The notes beneath the pieces were generated by a model. The model was not told where the DNA came from. It did no database searches and was given only the letters and a program-made list of their open reading frames with translations. 64,000 bases of DNA from Megaustenia siamemsis (taxonomy: Eukaryota; Mollusca; Gastropoda; Stylommatophora; Ariophantidae): the NCBI GenBank assembly GCA_032433765.1, contig JAVIAB010000051.1, positions 49,455,986-49,519,985 of the forward strand. The letters are read 5' to 3'. Of this stretch, positions 46,380 through 57,945 are shown one piece after another. The position numbers and the translations under genes were made by a program. Numbering within the stretch: position 1 is the stretch's first letter; every line of letters begins with the position of its first letter.

Positions 46380-46910
46380 ATCCTCTTAACTTACTTTTAA
46401 ATCATGTACAATTTGATTCTCTACCTTACTCATTTTATAACATACAAACAGTGACGTATTCTCTATGATACCGCAGCTACCGCCGGTAGACTGAACATAT
46501 TAGCGAAATACAAAGGGAAATGATAATTTATTATACTTATTTTTAATAATTATATTACACATTTTCGAATATTCTATAACACATTTCGTAAGGCAATATG
46601 ATTTATTTGCTTTGATTTGCTTTTATTAAAGCAAGGTTTTCCTCTGGCCACTATAACGTTTGTGAATGAAACCAAAACTACTATACATTGAAACCTCTAG
46701 AAGCCAGCGGTACATTTTTCCTCTATCCGGACCTTGTATTAACGACTTTTACATTCAAAAATTCCCGTCAAAATATATAGCGGGTGTTGCCGCAAGGGCA
46801 ATGTGGTTTCATGGGTTAGTTTTTGCTCTAGCCAATCAGAATCGTCACAAAGTGAAAGTGAAACTGTCTGATTACCGGAACTTCCTTAGCTATTTAAAAT
46901 TACGTTATGC
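46380..46910 (+). pseudogene. Possible upstream part of the hAT transposase
   Basis: The plus frame 46666-46926 ends with LSDYRNFLSYLKLRYAHQ, which could be the region before the hAT dimerisation domain. The join to the next frame is shifted by one base. The rest of the frame has no clear hAT motif, so this is tentative. Confidence 0.35.
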
Positions 46911-47114
46911 GCATCAACATTTGTAGAAAGAACTTATTCTGCTTTCAATAGAATCAAATCTTATTGTCTCTCAACTCAGACACAAGAGCGATTATCTGGT
47001 ATGGCATTAATGTCCATTGAGAAATCATTCCCTCAGAAACTTAGAAACCAACCCAACAGTACTTTCAATGACAAAGTCATCAATACATTTTCGTCCCAAA
47101 CAATATGGATGTAA
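46911..47114 (+). pseudogene. hAT-family transposase C-terminal dimerisation domain
   Basis: An open plus frame to a TAA at 47112 encodes ASTFVERTYSAFNRIKSYC, then TQERLSGMALMSIEKSF and NDKVINTFSSQ. This is the hAT C-terminal signature (xSVERxFSxLxRIKS ... RLSxLALMSIE), as in ZMYM1-like transposases. The N-terminal zinc finger and the catalytic RNase-H-like part are not visible, so it is a fragment of a class II transposon. Confidence 0.75.
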
Positions 47115-47352
47115 ATAACATAAATAAGTAAGTAATTTAAAATGTAGTGATGTCATTAGAAAATACTATTTTATGTTAGCCTACTGAATATAATGTCCTT
47201 TTTTATTTATTATGTCAGCGGTAGCCCAGCCCCCAAAACTAGTATACGCCACCGCATACAGATTACTTTATGCTGTTATATCATAACTGTTATTTATTAT
47301 AGCTTAGTTAAAATTTCAACAATCATGATGTTTTTTAATGTTGTCAGCTTTC

Positions 47353-47392
47353 TTTTTTTTTTTTTTTTTTTTTTTGGGGGGGGGGGGGGGGG
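47353..47392. repeat. T23 followed by G17 homopolymer block
   Basis: 23 T (47353-47375) followed directly by 17 G (47376-47392) and agggg. Confidence 0.97.
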
Positions 47393-47399
47393 AGGGGAT

Positions 47400-47675
47400 C
47401 TTTTTTATTGTTTGCTCTTAAACTAGAGTTAAATATCTTAAATTGTTTTGTACTGCTGCTTACAGAAGCTGTAATTTTGCGAAATTCGATTCAAAACATC
47501 CATAGACATTTTTTTTTTAAATTCAGGGTTTGCCCTCCCTATTCGGCTCTCGCTCTGCTGATCTGATTAGTTAGTTTGTTTCAAGTACACAACTATCAGC
47601 TATCAGTAAATGGACGCGTACATCTTTGCAGTGCACATTACCTTGGAGCCCGGCCTAGTTTGAGTAGTTGAGTGT
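47400..47675. other. Unclassified DNA, no gene seen
   Basis: Nothing recognised. Confidence 0.4.
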
Positions 47676-47679
47676 TACA

Positions 47680-50563
47680 AGGTGTAACATCTCAGAACTT
47701 TAGTGACAGCAACAATAGCTAAGAACTGTAGTGACAGCAATAATGGCTGAGAACTTTAGTGACAATAGCTGAGAACTTTAGTAACAGCAACAATAGCTGA
47801 GAACTATAGTGACAGTAACAATAGCTGAGAACTTTAGTGACAGCAACAATAGCTGAGAACTTTAGTGACAGCAACAATAGCTGAGAACTTAAGTGACAGC
47901 AACAATAGCTGAGAACTTTAGTGACAGTAACAATAGCTGAGAACTGTAGTGACAGCAACAATAGCTGAGAACTTAGTGACAGCAAAATTAACTGAGAACT
48001 TTAGTAGTGACAGCAACAATAGCTGAGAACTTTAGTGAAAGCAACAATAGCTGAGAACTTTAGTGATAGCAACAATGGCTGAGAACTTTAGTGACAGCAA
48101 CAATATCTGAGAACTTTAGTGACAGCAACAATATCTGAGAACTTTAGTGACAGAAACAATAGCTGAGAACTTTAGTGACAGCAACAATAGCTGAGAACTT
48201 TAGTGACATCAACAATAGCTGAGAACTTTAGTGACAGCAACAATAGCTGAGAACATTAGTAACAGCAATAATAGCAATATCTGAGAACTTTAGTGACCGC
48301 AACAATAGCTGAGAACTTTAGTGACAGCAACAGTAGCAATATCTGAGAACTTTAGTGACAGCAACAATAGCTGAGAACTTTAGTGACAGCAACAATAGCT
48401 GAGAACTTTAGTGACAGCAACAATAGCTGAGAACTTTAGTGACAGCAACAATAGCTGAGAACTTTAGTGACAGCAACAATAGCTGAGAACTTTAGTGACA
48501 GCAACAATAGCTGAGAACTTTAGTGACAGTAACAATAGCTGAGAACTGTAGTGATAGCAACAATAGCTGAGAACTTTAGTGACAGCAAAAATAACTGAGA
48601 ACTTTAGTAGTGACAGCAACAATAGCTGAGAACTTTAGTGACAGCAACAATAGCTGAGAACTTTAGTGATAGCAACAATGGCTGAGAACTTTACTGACAG
48701 CAACAATATCTGAGAACTTTAGTGACAGCAACAATATCTGAGAACTTTAGTGACAGCAACAATAGCTGAGAACTTTAATGACAGCAACAATAGCTGAGAA
48801 CTTTAGTGACAGCAACAATAGCAATATCTGAGAACTTTAGTGACCGCAACAATAGCTGAGAACTTTAGTGACAGCAACAGTAGCAATATCTGAGAACTTT
48901 AGTGACAGCAACAATAGCTGAGAACTTTAGTGACAGCAACAATAGCTGAGAACTTTAGTGACAGTAACAATAGCTGAGAACTGTAGTGACAGCAACAATA
49001 GCTGAGAACTTTAGTGACAGCAAAATTAACTGAGAACTTTAGTAGTGACAGCAACAATAGCTGAGAACTTTAGTGAAAGCAACAATAGCTGAGAACTTTA
49101 GTGATAGCAACAATGGCTGAGAACTTTAGTGACAGCAACAATATCTGAGAACTTTAGTGACAGCAACAATATCTGAGAACTTTAGTGACAGAAACAATAG
49201 CTGAGAACTTTAGTGACAGCAACAATAGCTGAGAACTTTAGTGACATCAACAATAGCTGAGAACTTTAGTGACAGCAACAATAGCTGAGAACATTAGTAA
49301 CAGCAATAATAGCAATATCTGAGAACTTTAGTGACCGCAACAATAGCTGAGAACTTTAGTGACAGCAACAGTAGCAATATCTGAGAACTTTAGTGACAGC
49401 AACAATAGCTGAGAACTTTAGTGACAGCAACAATAGCTGAGAACTTTAGTGACAGCAACAATAGCTGAGAACTTTAGTGACAGCAACAATAGCTGAGAAC
49501 TTTAGTGACAGCAACAATAGCTGAGAACTTTAGTGACAGCAACAATAGCTGAGAACTTTAGTGACAGTAACAATAGCTGAGAACTGTAGTGATAGCAACA
49601 ATAGCTGAGAACTTTAGTGACAGCAAAAATAACTGAGAACTTTAGTAGTGACAGCAACAATAGCTGAGAACTTTAGTGACAGCAACAATAGCTGAGAACT
49701 TTAGTGATAGCAACAATGGCTGAGAACTTTACTGACAGCAACAATATCTGAGAACTTTAGTGACAGCAACAATATCTGAGAACTTTAGTGACAGCAACAA
49801 TAGCTGAGAACTTTAATGACAGCAACAATAGCTGAGAACTTTAGTGACAGCAACAATAGCAATATCTGAGAACTTTAGTGACCGCAACAATAGCTGAGAA
49901 CTTTAGTGACAGCAACAGTAGCAATATCTGAGAACTTTAGTGACAGCAACAATAGCTGAGAACTTTAGTGACAGCAACAATAGCTGAGAACTTTAGTGAC
50001 AGCAAAATTAGCTGAGGACTTTAGTGACAGCAACAATAGCTGAGGACTTTAGTGACAGCAACAATAGCTGAGAACTTTAGTGACAGTAACAATAGCTGAG
50101 AACTTTAGTGGCAGCAACAATAGCTGAGAACTTTAGTGACAGCAACAATAGCTGAGAACTTTAGTGACAGTAACAATAGCTGAGAACTTTAGTGACAGCA
50201 ACAATAGCTGAGAACTTTAGTGACAGCAACAATAGCTGAGAACTTTAGTGACAGTAACAATATCTGAAAACTTTAATGACAGCAACAATAGCTGAGAACT
50301 TTAATGACAGCAACAATAACTGAGAACTTTAATGACAGCAACAATAGCTGAGAACTTTAATGACAGCAACAATAGCTGAGAACTTTAATGACAGCAACAA
50401 TAGCTGAGAACTTTAATGACAGCAACAATAGCTGAGAACTTTAATGACAGCAACAATAGCTGAGAACTTTAATGACAGCAACAATAGCTGAGAACTTTAA
50501 TGACCGCAACAATAGCTGAGAACTTTAATGACAGCAACAATATCTGAGAACTTTAGTGACATT
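47680..50563. repeat. 28-bp minisatellite, about 100 units, with higher-order repeats
   Basis: Basic unit ctgagaactttagtgacagc plus aacaatag (28 bp). Variants include tatctgag, ggctgag, agtagtgacag and 'gcaacagtagcaatatctg' insertions. Variants recur in the same order 1038 bp apart: agcaaaatta at 47981 and 49019, and gtgatagcaac at 48551 and 49589. A related variant order also recurs about 604 bp apart within one copy (47981 and about 48585). The right edge (50270-50560) has homogeneous 'actttaatgacag' units. Confidence 0.97.
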
Positions 50564-50564
50564 A

Positions 50565-51734
50565 ACAACATGATGGTGATGATAACAATGATAATAAATT
50601 ATTAATGAATAACTTGCTCTGTTTAACAAGTTCTGAATCAGTAAAGGGTCATAACGATTTGACATTTACGATAATAATACACACGTGAATACTGTGATGT
50701 ACAATTTCATGATAGTAACGTGCGTGAAGTCGGACCACTATATATCATGACATAAGGTAATATGATTTCTGAATAATATACATTACGTCACAATACCTCT
50801 AAATGTATTCGATCATGTAAAATCCGTTTTGTTTGCTGCATCTCGTAAGTGCTGAGTACATTTATTAATTTCTTGCACTGATGTCATATCCATAATACAG
50901 AAACCCTGATCAAACTGCCACCTGCCACTCTGATACATACTTCGCACGTTATGCACTCTTAGAATGGCTAATGTTTTACAATGGTTCCCAAGCTCTGTGT
51001 GTGTGTGTGTGCCCCCAGCTTGACTGCTCATTGAACTTTATGATTATGTGAGCATAACTTATGCAATCTATATTTTATTTCTACTATAACTCGTATTCTA
51101 GTTGGTGTATATATCATTTTCTCAGTACTCGGAAAATACCCATTATTATACTTCCTTATATGCGTTCGCATATTGCATTTAATCCCATCACATCAGACTT
51201 TAGCAGGAATATTCTACCTCTACTCGTTTGAACAAACTAATTAGTTTATTTCCAGATCCACAAAAAAAAAACAAAAAAAAAAAAAAACAGATCTTTTCAT
51301 TGATCCCCACAAAAGCGATCAACAATGAGTTGCTGACCGCTCACAGTCTGGACTCATTTGTGCCACTTCGGTAGTGTCATTTATATTGCAGCCTATTATT
51401 TCAGTAGCACTTGATGTCCCCTACCGAACGAGGGTTTTCCATGGGAATCCCCTTAATGTTGTTGTCGTTATTTCTATATTTGTGGCGATTCATGATTGTA
51501 CAAAGATATTACGACGGTGGTTTTCAATTGCCTTCCATCGGTTTGTTTACGGTTGGCTCTGCTAGCCTTTGACTAAAAAGTCTCACCCACAAGGCAGTGG
51601 GGTTGTTTTATTTCGGGTACCCTCCCTTAGCCTTTTACTCTCCCGAGCTTACCTGCAAGGCAGCAGGGCAGTAACAGGTTGTACTGTTTACTGCATACAG
51701 TAGCAGGTAGAATTACCTGACCTGACCTGACCTG
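50565..51734. other. Unclassified DNA, no gene seen
   Basis: A minus frame at 51031-50813 contains NVRSMYQSGR, which resembles the start of a LINE endonuclease, but the rest does not match. A (tg)n run at 50998-51010 and A-runs at 51261-51287 are present. 'tgacctgacctgacctga' ends the stretch. Confidence 0.4.
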
Positions 51735-52245
51735 AAAAGCAGCTTTCCAAAAAAATGAGGAAGATACTATGCAATCCATTTTTGACTGTGGAAACAAGAA
51801 AAAGAGTTCTTAAATGTTATGTAGAGCCAGTTTTAACATATGGATGCGAATCATGGACATTAGGATAACAGACAAGAAAATCACTGGAGTCTGTAGAAAT
51901 GTGGTTTTACAGAAGAATGTTGAGAGTACCATGGACAGCTAAGAAGAGTAATGAAAATGTTCTGAGAGAGGTCAAAGCAAAAAGAGAGCTAATTTCCAAT
52001 ATTAGGAAGAGACAATCATCATTTTTTGGCCATGTAATGAGAAGATAACAACTGGAATATATTGTAACAACTTGAAAAATTGAGGGATGAAGAGATAGAG
52101 GAAAGCAAAGAGAAAAAATAACAGACAGCTTAAGAGAATGGCTTAGCAGAGGGTCAACAACAGAAATGATAAATAGCTGCCGAGACCGAAAATTGTGGAG
52201 AGACATGATCACCTACGCCAGTAGGCACGGTACTTGATTATGATG
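51735..52245 (+). mobile_element. LINE-A C-terminal copy
   Basis: Starts at 'aaagcagctttccaaaaaaatgagg'-like sequence. Plus strand covers CYVEPVLTYGCESWT-like, WFYRRMLRVPWTAKKSNENV, REVKAKRELISNIRKRQ and the end RDRKLWRDMITYASRHGT in broken frames. The tail is gattatgatgat. In-frame stops replace residues near 52045 and 52073. Confidence 0.9.
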
Positions 52246-52800
52246 ATTTCAGTACAAAAGAATATAAAGGCATCCAACACGACCTCCATAGCACAATTTT
52301 TATGCGCTATGTGATTTCTTTTTTTCTTTAATTTTTTTTTCTAATTGCTGTCAATATAGAAGACCTAGTGTTGCAGTACTTGTAAAGATAAGCTCCACTT
52401 TCTTAAGCAGAACTAGGATTATCAAGAGTGCTATTGCAGCTCACCATATCATTAATCTGCATTTAAGAGCAAACAGCTAGATCCGCGTCCGATCATAATA
52501 ATTATCATCATCAGCATCATCATCATTATCATCAGCAATGATGTTAAGATTATGTTTTTCCTTATATATTTATTCTAGGCATGATTTTCAAAAACTTACC
52601 TGCCAGGTATGTACCTTGCTTTACATGCATAGGGTTTATATTTCACCGTCCGATCTTGATAGGATAGGCACTTTATCCTGTCTACAGTGACGAGCAAGCG
52701 ACACTAAATGCTTCAATTGATCCACAAGAGATTCAAACAGCACTTTTGAAATCAGGAATCAGCTCTACAGAAACTTCTTTTCCTATTAAACTGCAGCTAT
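52246..52800. other. Unclassified DNA with a (CAT)n patch
   Basis: No gene seen. A patch of atcatcatcagcatcatcatc lies at 52500-52535, which may be an orphan LINE tail. Confidence 0.4.
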
Positions 52801-52809
52801 ATAATTACG

Positions 52810-52860
52810 CCGACATATAAATACGTGACGTTTCGGCGAAAGGCAAGTTCAAGGCCAGTC
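52810..52860 (-). ncRNA. Decayed hammerhead-like remnant
   Basis: The minus strand retains CCGAAACGUC (52836-52827) preceded by a CC-rich stem II-like stretch. The CUGAUGA box has eroded. Identified only by similarity to 32576-32617 and 42913-42961. Confidence 0.3.
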
Positions 52861-53570
52861 ACCACTGTTATCGGGCTTTGGTATGTTAACCATATACCAC
52901 TCCCACAGCCACCTACGGTTGAATAATTCGATAAGTTTAGAATATCCTCAGTTGTCTTTGTAACAAGCAAACAGTGAACTTCCGCAGATCTCTGTCACGT
53001 GTAATTTTTGTGTGACGAACATCCCCTTTCAGGGCTGAATCTACCAATATTAGATCCGCAGTTCCAACCTCAAAAGGCTGAATATGTAATTTTTTTATGT
53101 GTAACAAAGTCCTTTAGACTTTTTTTGTTGTTGTTGGTATTTTGTTTTTGTTTTCTACACTGCGCATTAACTTCTTGTAGAATGCGATTGCGTTTCACTT
53201 ATCTTTATGCATCACGCAACACAGTCGATCAATGATAGGCCCACTCCATTTCACCCATGGAGAAATCTCTCCTGGATGCCTTACAAATAATTATTTAGCT
53301 AAGTTTTTGTCTACCCGTAGATCTCTTGCCTTCTCTATGTTTTCAATATAGTAATTGCCCAGAGATGCGATTATTATTCATCCTTCTTGAATGACTCAGC
53401 TACTTTAGTCTTCGGCTTCGCACCAGAGCTTGCATGAATTTCATGAAAAGCATTTTAAAACACGCGAGTTAAGTATTCAATTTTATTACTTAATGCTCAT
53501 TACATTGCACAAATTATATGTATATTAAATGCATAATATAATACAATAACAAAGGTGTGGGTAACACCAA
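52861..53570. other. Unclassified DNA, no gene seen
   Basis: Nothing recognised; the plus frame 53008-53235 has no known motif. Confidence 0.4.
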
Positions 53571-53574
53571 TGTT

Positions 53575-53770
53575 GGATATTAAGAACTATAGATGAAATG
53601 GTTTGGATATGTAAAACTATCACCACCAGACAGCATCACTTAGAGAACATTAGCGCTAAGCTATAACATAAAGAAGGCAAAAGACAGAATTAAAAGAAAA
53701 TTGATTTATGAAATAGCAGCCATCTCGATGAGCGCCATGCCATGCAGGAGACACAAGACATTGACATTCA
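53575..53770 (+). mobile_element. Possible LINE C-terminal fragment
   Basis: Plus strand: MKWFGYVKLSPPDSI near 53600, resembling the WFGHVxR motif of LINE C-termini, followed by KKAKDRIKRKL. Short and degraded; no tail found. Confidence 0.4.
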
Positions 53771-53963
53771 AATTTAATTTTCGCTGAAAAAAAAAATGGA
53801 AACAAAAAGAATAAAACATTACAAAGGGAAGTAAGTGAGAAGCTCTAGTATAAATATTATAAAGTTTAAAGGAACATTACATATGAAACAACAGCAGGAA
53901 ATCTGATGAATGACATCGTTACTAGGCATGTGAGGATATCAAAGTTCAGATGAACATTGTGCT

Positions 53964-54240
53964 GAAGTTTAGTTTAGTCGACAGATCATCTTCATTGCAC
54001 AACGAGCAACTTCGTAGATAGCAGATCTTCTCCTCTGTACGTTCTGAACCAAGCCTGCCACACATTAGAGCACTGAAGATACCTTCCTCTCCAGTGCATA
54101 AACTCCGTAGCACTACGTTGTCCCTGGCCTCAACCTCCTTAGTCGTCTCTTACATACGTGGCTGGTGACAGCGGCTCTGTGATTTTTGTAATTGGACGTG
54201 GGCCCAAGTAGCCACACGCATGCAAGTTAAGGATCTCAAT
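53964..54240 (-). mobile_element. LINE-C 3' end
   Basis: The minus strand is open over the segment ETTKEVEARDNVVLRSLC and then SALMCGRLGSERTEEKI to NEDDLSTKLN. This is the post-RNase H region. It shares 'attagtttagtcgacagatc'-like 3' sequence with 2484, 8154 and 26430. It is the clearest copy of this domain here. Confidence 0.7.
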
Positions 54241-54244
54241 GGCA

Positions 54245-54800
54245 TGAGAAGTGAAAAGAATGCATCTTTATTTTCCTTCTTTCCTTATTTTCTCTTGCAC
54301 GCGTTCCAGTGTCAAGGAAGATAACAAGTTGTATTTCTCGCCCTTTGGCGGCTTCAATCATTGCCACTTGATGTTGTTGTGGCGTTTCTTTGATGATGTG
54401 GAAGTAATCACAAGGCATTCTTTCCAGATGGGCAAATCATTTTATTTGTTGTTTCTGCATTTAGCTTAGGATTGGTGTACTGTTTTATTTATAATATTAT
54501 TTCTGATCCTGTCTTTTGTGGCAACGCCAAGCGCTTTTCTCAGACATCTTATATCTGTGGTGACAAGCTTTCTTTGCTGGTTAGTCGTAAGTGACCACAA
54601 GAACGAATCCGGGACCTATCAGTTCTGGGATCCAAACATCATATGTTAATTACGATTCTTTTACGCAGCCAGTGACAAGAAGTTACATTTCTTTTCTGCA
54701 TTCTCTGGAACATTCTAAATTGATCGTTATTAGAAGATGGAAGCACTTCCACTCAAACACAGACAATCATTATTTTCTCTTTTGTTATTTTAGTAATAAC
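54245..54800. other. Unclassified DNA, no gene seen
   Basis: Nothing recognised on either strand. Confidence 0.4.
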
Positions 54801-54801
54801 T

Positions 54802-54814
54802 AATGATATTCTAA
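54802..54814. repeat. Left target-site duplication of LINE-A
   Basis: The 13 bp aatgatattctaa recurs exactly at 55465-55477, directly after the gatgatgatg tail. Confidence 0.94.
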
Positions 54815-55464
54815 GAAAAAGACATCACCTCAGTGCAAAATAAAGACAAGTGGAACAATATTAAAACAGGTAAATGAATTTAAATATTTGGAAACTTTGT
54901 TATCCTCAGACGAAAGATGTACCAAAGAGGTGAGATGCAGAACGGCTCAGGCAAAAGCAGCTCTCCAAAAAATGAGGAAGATACTATGCATTCCATTTTT
55001 GACAATATAAACTAGAAAAAGAGTTCTTAAATGTTATGTAGAGCCAGTCTTAACATATGGATGCGAATCATGGACAATAGGACAATAGACAAGAATATCA
55101 CTGGAGTCTGTAGATATGTGGTTTTACAGAAGAATGTTGAGAGTACCATGGACAGCTAAGAAAAGTAATGAAAACGTTCTGAAAGAGGTCAAAGCAAAAC
55201 GAGAACTAATTTCCAATATTAGGAAGAAACAATCATCATTTCTTTTGGCCATGTAATAAGAAGAGAACAACTGGAATATATTGTAACAACTGGAAAGATT
55301 GAGGGACGAAGAGATAGAGGGCAGCAAAGAGAAAAATTAACAGATAGCTTAAGAGAATGGCTTGGCAGAAGGTCAACAACAGAAATGTTAAATAGCTGCC
55401 GAGATCGAAAATTGTGAAGAGACATGATCACCTACGCCAGTAGGCCCGGTACTTGATGATGATG
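54815..55464 (+). mobile_element. LINE-A, 5'-truncated, with exact duplications
   Basis: The plus strand begins at KTSPQCKIKTSGTILKQV and runs to DRKLxRDMITYASRPGT, followed by gatgatgatg. Several stops and indels are present (for example atcatttcttttggcc has an extra base pair). The flanking 13-bp duplications show that this 650-bp piece arrived by target-primed reverse transcription and was truncated at its 5' end. Confidence 0.94.
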
Positions 55465-55479
55465 AATGATATTCTAATA

Positions 55480-56150
55480 ACAATGAAGTGTTAAGCTGTC
55501 TTTCAGGTTCGCATATGAAGTAGATGATGATGGTAAGCACAAGATCGCTATCTCGGAAAGCTTCAACAATTTTAGCTGAATTATGGCATGAGGAGAATAC
55601 AGACCTGAGAATAAAATAATTTAAAGTACAAAATCACACTGAAGAAGTTACTGGAGTAATCACTGTGCACATTACCTGTAAACTGGAACATTGATTCAGT
55701 ACCTCTTAGTTTGCTCTGAGTGCTGTTATGTCAAACTTAACAACAATTAACAATGACGACTCGGCATTGTTTATGTTAATTTTTCTCCATTTCAAATTTG
55801 TCCTGTTAAACATTTACAAATAAGTTCAATTAGAGACGGTCTCTTCATAGAAAACACTTTCCAAATGTTTATTTTGCTCAGGCACTAATATTTATAAAGT
55901 TCTTGTGGTGTTGAACTAGAAGTTATCAACCCAGCGCGCATCCAGTGGTTCTGTTACGTTCAAGCGGTCTATGATAGTCCATGTACTTGTATGATATTAT
56001 TCTAGGGATTCTTTGAGGCTTTTCCGAACATACATAGAGGATGTCAAGTGGACGTTAGGTGGACTTTGTTTCATTGTTTGCAGCAAGTTGCGCTATCTAT
56101 ACTTTCTGTACAATTCATCTGGCTTCAATAAAATATTGTTTTCGATTCGT
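55480..56150. other. Unclassified DNA, no gene seen
   Basis: Nothing recognised on either strand. Confidence 0.4.
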
Positions 56151-56154
56151 GTTT

Positions 56155-56280
56155 ACATTGTAAAAAAAGGAAGAAGAAGAGATAGACAAAGAAAGAGATG
56201 GAAAGATTACAGCAAAGAATGGATAGGCCTCGACTTTGCAGAGTCACATAGAATGATTGAAGATTAAGATACAAGGTGAA
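56155..56280 (+). mobile_element. LINE-H 3' end
   Basis: Plus strand: KKGRRRDRQRKRWKDYSKEW then IGLDFAESHRMIED, the GRRRGRQRKRWEDN ... EWTGLEFAESQR motif of an RTE-like LINE C-terminus. Only the last ~40 codons remain. Confidence 0.8.
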
Positions 56281-56281
56281 G

Positions 56282-57270
56282 TTTACCACTGTCTCTTAGT
56301 AGAATCCCAACTGCCCCCAGCTTATGGGAAGAAGGGGGGGGGGGGGGAAGAAAAAAATCAGCTCGCATTCCATTGTCAATTCCTACCAGCATGGCCAGAA
56401 CAGTTTGTGTTTCTAGTGCCACCAGTGTCGTTGAATATGTTGTTCAGTTCTAGCTCACCAACCCTGACTAATATTGAGTTATGAGTCGCTGACATCTTGG
56501 AGCTAATCCACCGCATGCATCGTGAGTCTACACATATGTGAATAAGGGTACGTTTACGGTGAAGTTCGTCAGTAATGTCGCACAGCTCGTGTGTGGTCCT
56601 ATTTTCACAATATTTGGAATCACTGTTTAGACGCATTGTTTCATTATGTGGGTCTTGATCTGGTATTGTTATCATAGCAATCCGCAGCCTTCTCACGTTC
56701 TTGAGAGAGTGTGAATCGGTATCAGGATTTCCAAAGTGAAGGATATTACTTCCCAGGATGCCCCAGGATTACGCAATAGACAATGATTTGTAGGAGAGCT
56801 GAACCCTGGGAGTTGCGATCTTTTGTTGCGGCTCTGAGAGGTCCGTTTATTTTGTGGCCACAGGACAACATCGTTACTGGCTCAGAATTGCTACACATTT
56901 CGTTAGCCATGCACTGTTTTATTCTATTTTATTTATTTTCATTCTTCCCCTGTCTGTGGCAATGATAAGCTGTTAAAATTGAAGTCTAATTAGCATCATT
57001 AACATTTCTCTGCACGTCACTTTTCAAAAATCGAGCAGCAAAAATCAAACGGTTTACCATGTGTCGTTGTATGTATATACTCGGTACGGCGTGGATCATT
57101 TCATAAATCAGAGTTCTATAATAGTGTGCTTATGTTTTAACTTAATGAGCTAGTTGTGATAGTACTTTTAGTAAAGAAAAGGGACAATGATAATGATTTC
57201 CAAGTGAAGTGAGAATGGCTTAAAGGAAAGAGAAGAATAATTCTTTTTTTTTAAAAGTAGCAGAGATAGC
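56282..57270. other. Unclassified DNA, no gene seen
   Basis: A G-run lies at about 56333-56347. Frames at 56257-56484 plus, 56696-56376 minus and 56783-56965 plus have no recognised motif. Confidence 0.4.
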
Positions 57271-57272
57271 TA

Positions 57273-57590
57273 AGTTCCCTGGACAGCTAAAAGACCAATG
57301 AAGAAGTTCACAAAGAGGCCAACACAAAAAGGGAGCTCTTAAAAAACATCAGAAAGAAGCAAACAACATTTTTCGGGCACATCATGAGAAGAGGAAAGTT
57401 GGAATACTTGATTATAACTGGCAAAATAAAAGGAAAGAGAGATCGCGGACGACAAAGAGAGATAATACTGGATAGCTTGGTGTCATGGCATGGAAAACAG
57501 TCAACAACAGAACTGATACGATGCACTGTAGATATAAGATTGTGGAGGGACATGATCGCCTACGCAAACCGGTATGGCACATGATGATGA
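57273..57590 (+). mobile_element. LINE-D C-terminal copy
   Basis: Plus strand: VPWTAKxPMKKxxKEAN-like start, RELLKNIRKKQTTFFGH, KIKGKRDRGRQREIILDSL, and LWRDMIAYANRYGT, then tgatgatgag. Very close to 61537-62309 and 43428-44039. Confidence 0.92.
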
Positions 57591-57945
57591 GAGCGAACTA
57601 TTTCATGAAATTAAGGGGTAGCGTAAATTATTTCATGAAAACAAGGGACGGAGAAAGTGACTTGATGAAAACATAAGAAAGCGAGAACGATTTTATAAAA
57701 AAAAGTGATTGCAATACACATGTTATTAAAACAGGGCGCAGTAAAAATGAGTTTATAAAACCAAGAAGACATTAGGAACAATTTTTGAACCAATGGAGTT
57801 ATGAGAATTTGTAATGGGGAACAATGTGACAGCGCTAATGATTTTGTTTAAACCAAAAGGGCGCTAACCATTGTATGAAGAATCGTGGGGTAATCATTGA
57901 ATCAATGGATCTGTGGAATTAAGTATATGGAAGCGAGTGGCCGTA
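57591..57945. repeat. Degenerate ~30-bp tandem repeat
   Basis: Successive blocks of the type gcgaactatttcatgaaa and agcgagaacgattttataaa recur about every 28-31 bp with heavy divergence. It starts right after the LINE-D (gat)n tail. Confidence 0.6.

Noticed and set aside
46666..46926. 86-codon plus-strand gene
   Set aside because: No recognised domain; only its last residues could belong to the adjacent hAT remnant in a shifted frame.
47680..50563. CRISPR array
   Set aside because: The 28-bp units are directly contiguous with no unique spacers, no cas genes are nearby, and the context is eukaryotic.
50813..51031. LINE endonuclease N-terminus (NVRSMYQSGR)
   Set aside because: Ten residues resemble the start of APE-type endonucleases, but the following residues do not match and no other domain lies nearby.
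52500..52540. Another LINE copy marked by (CAT)n
   Set aside because: Only the trinucleotide run is present; no LINE sequence was found on either side.
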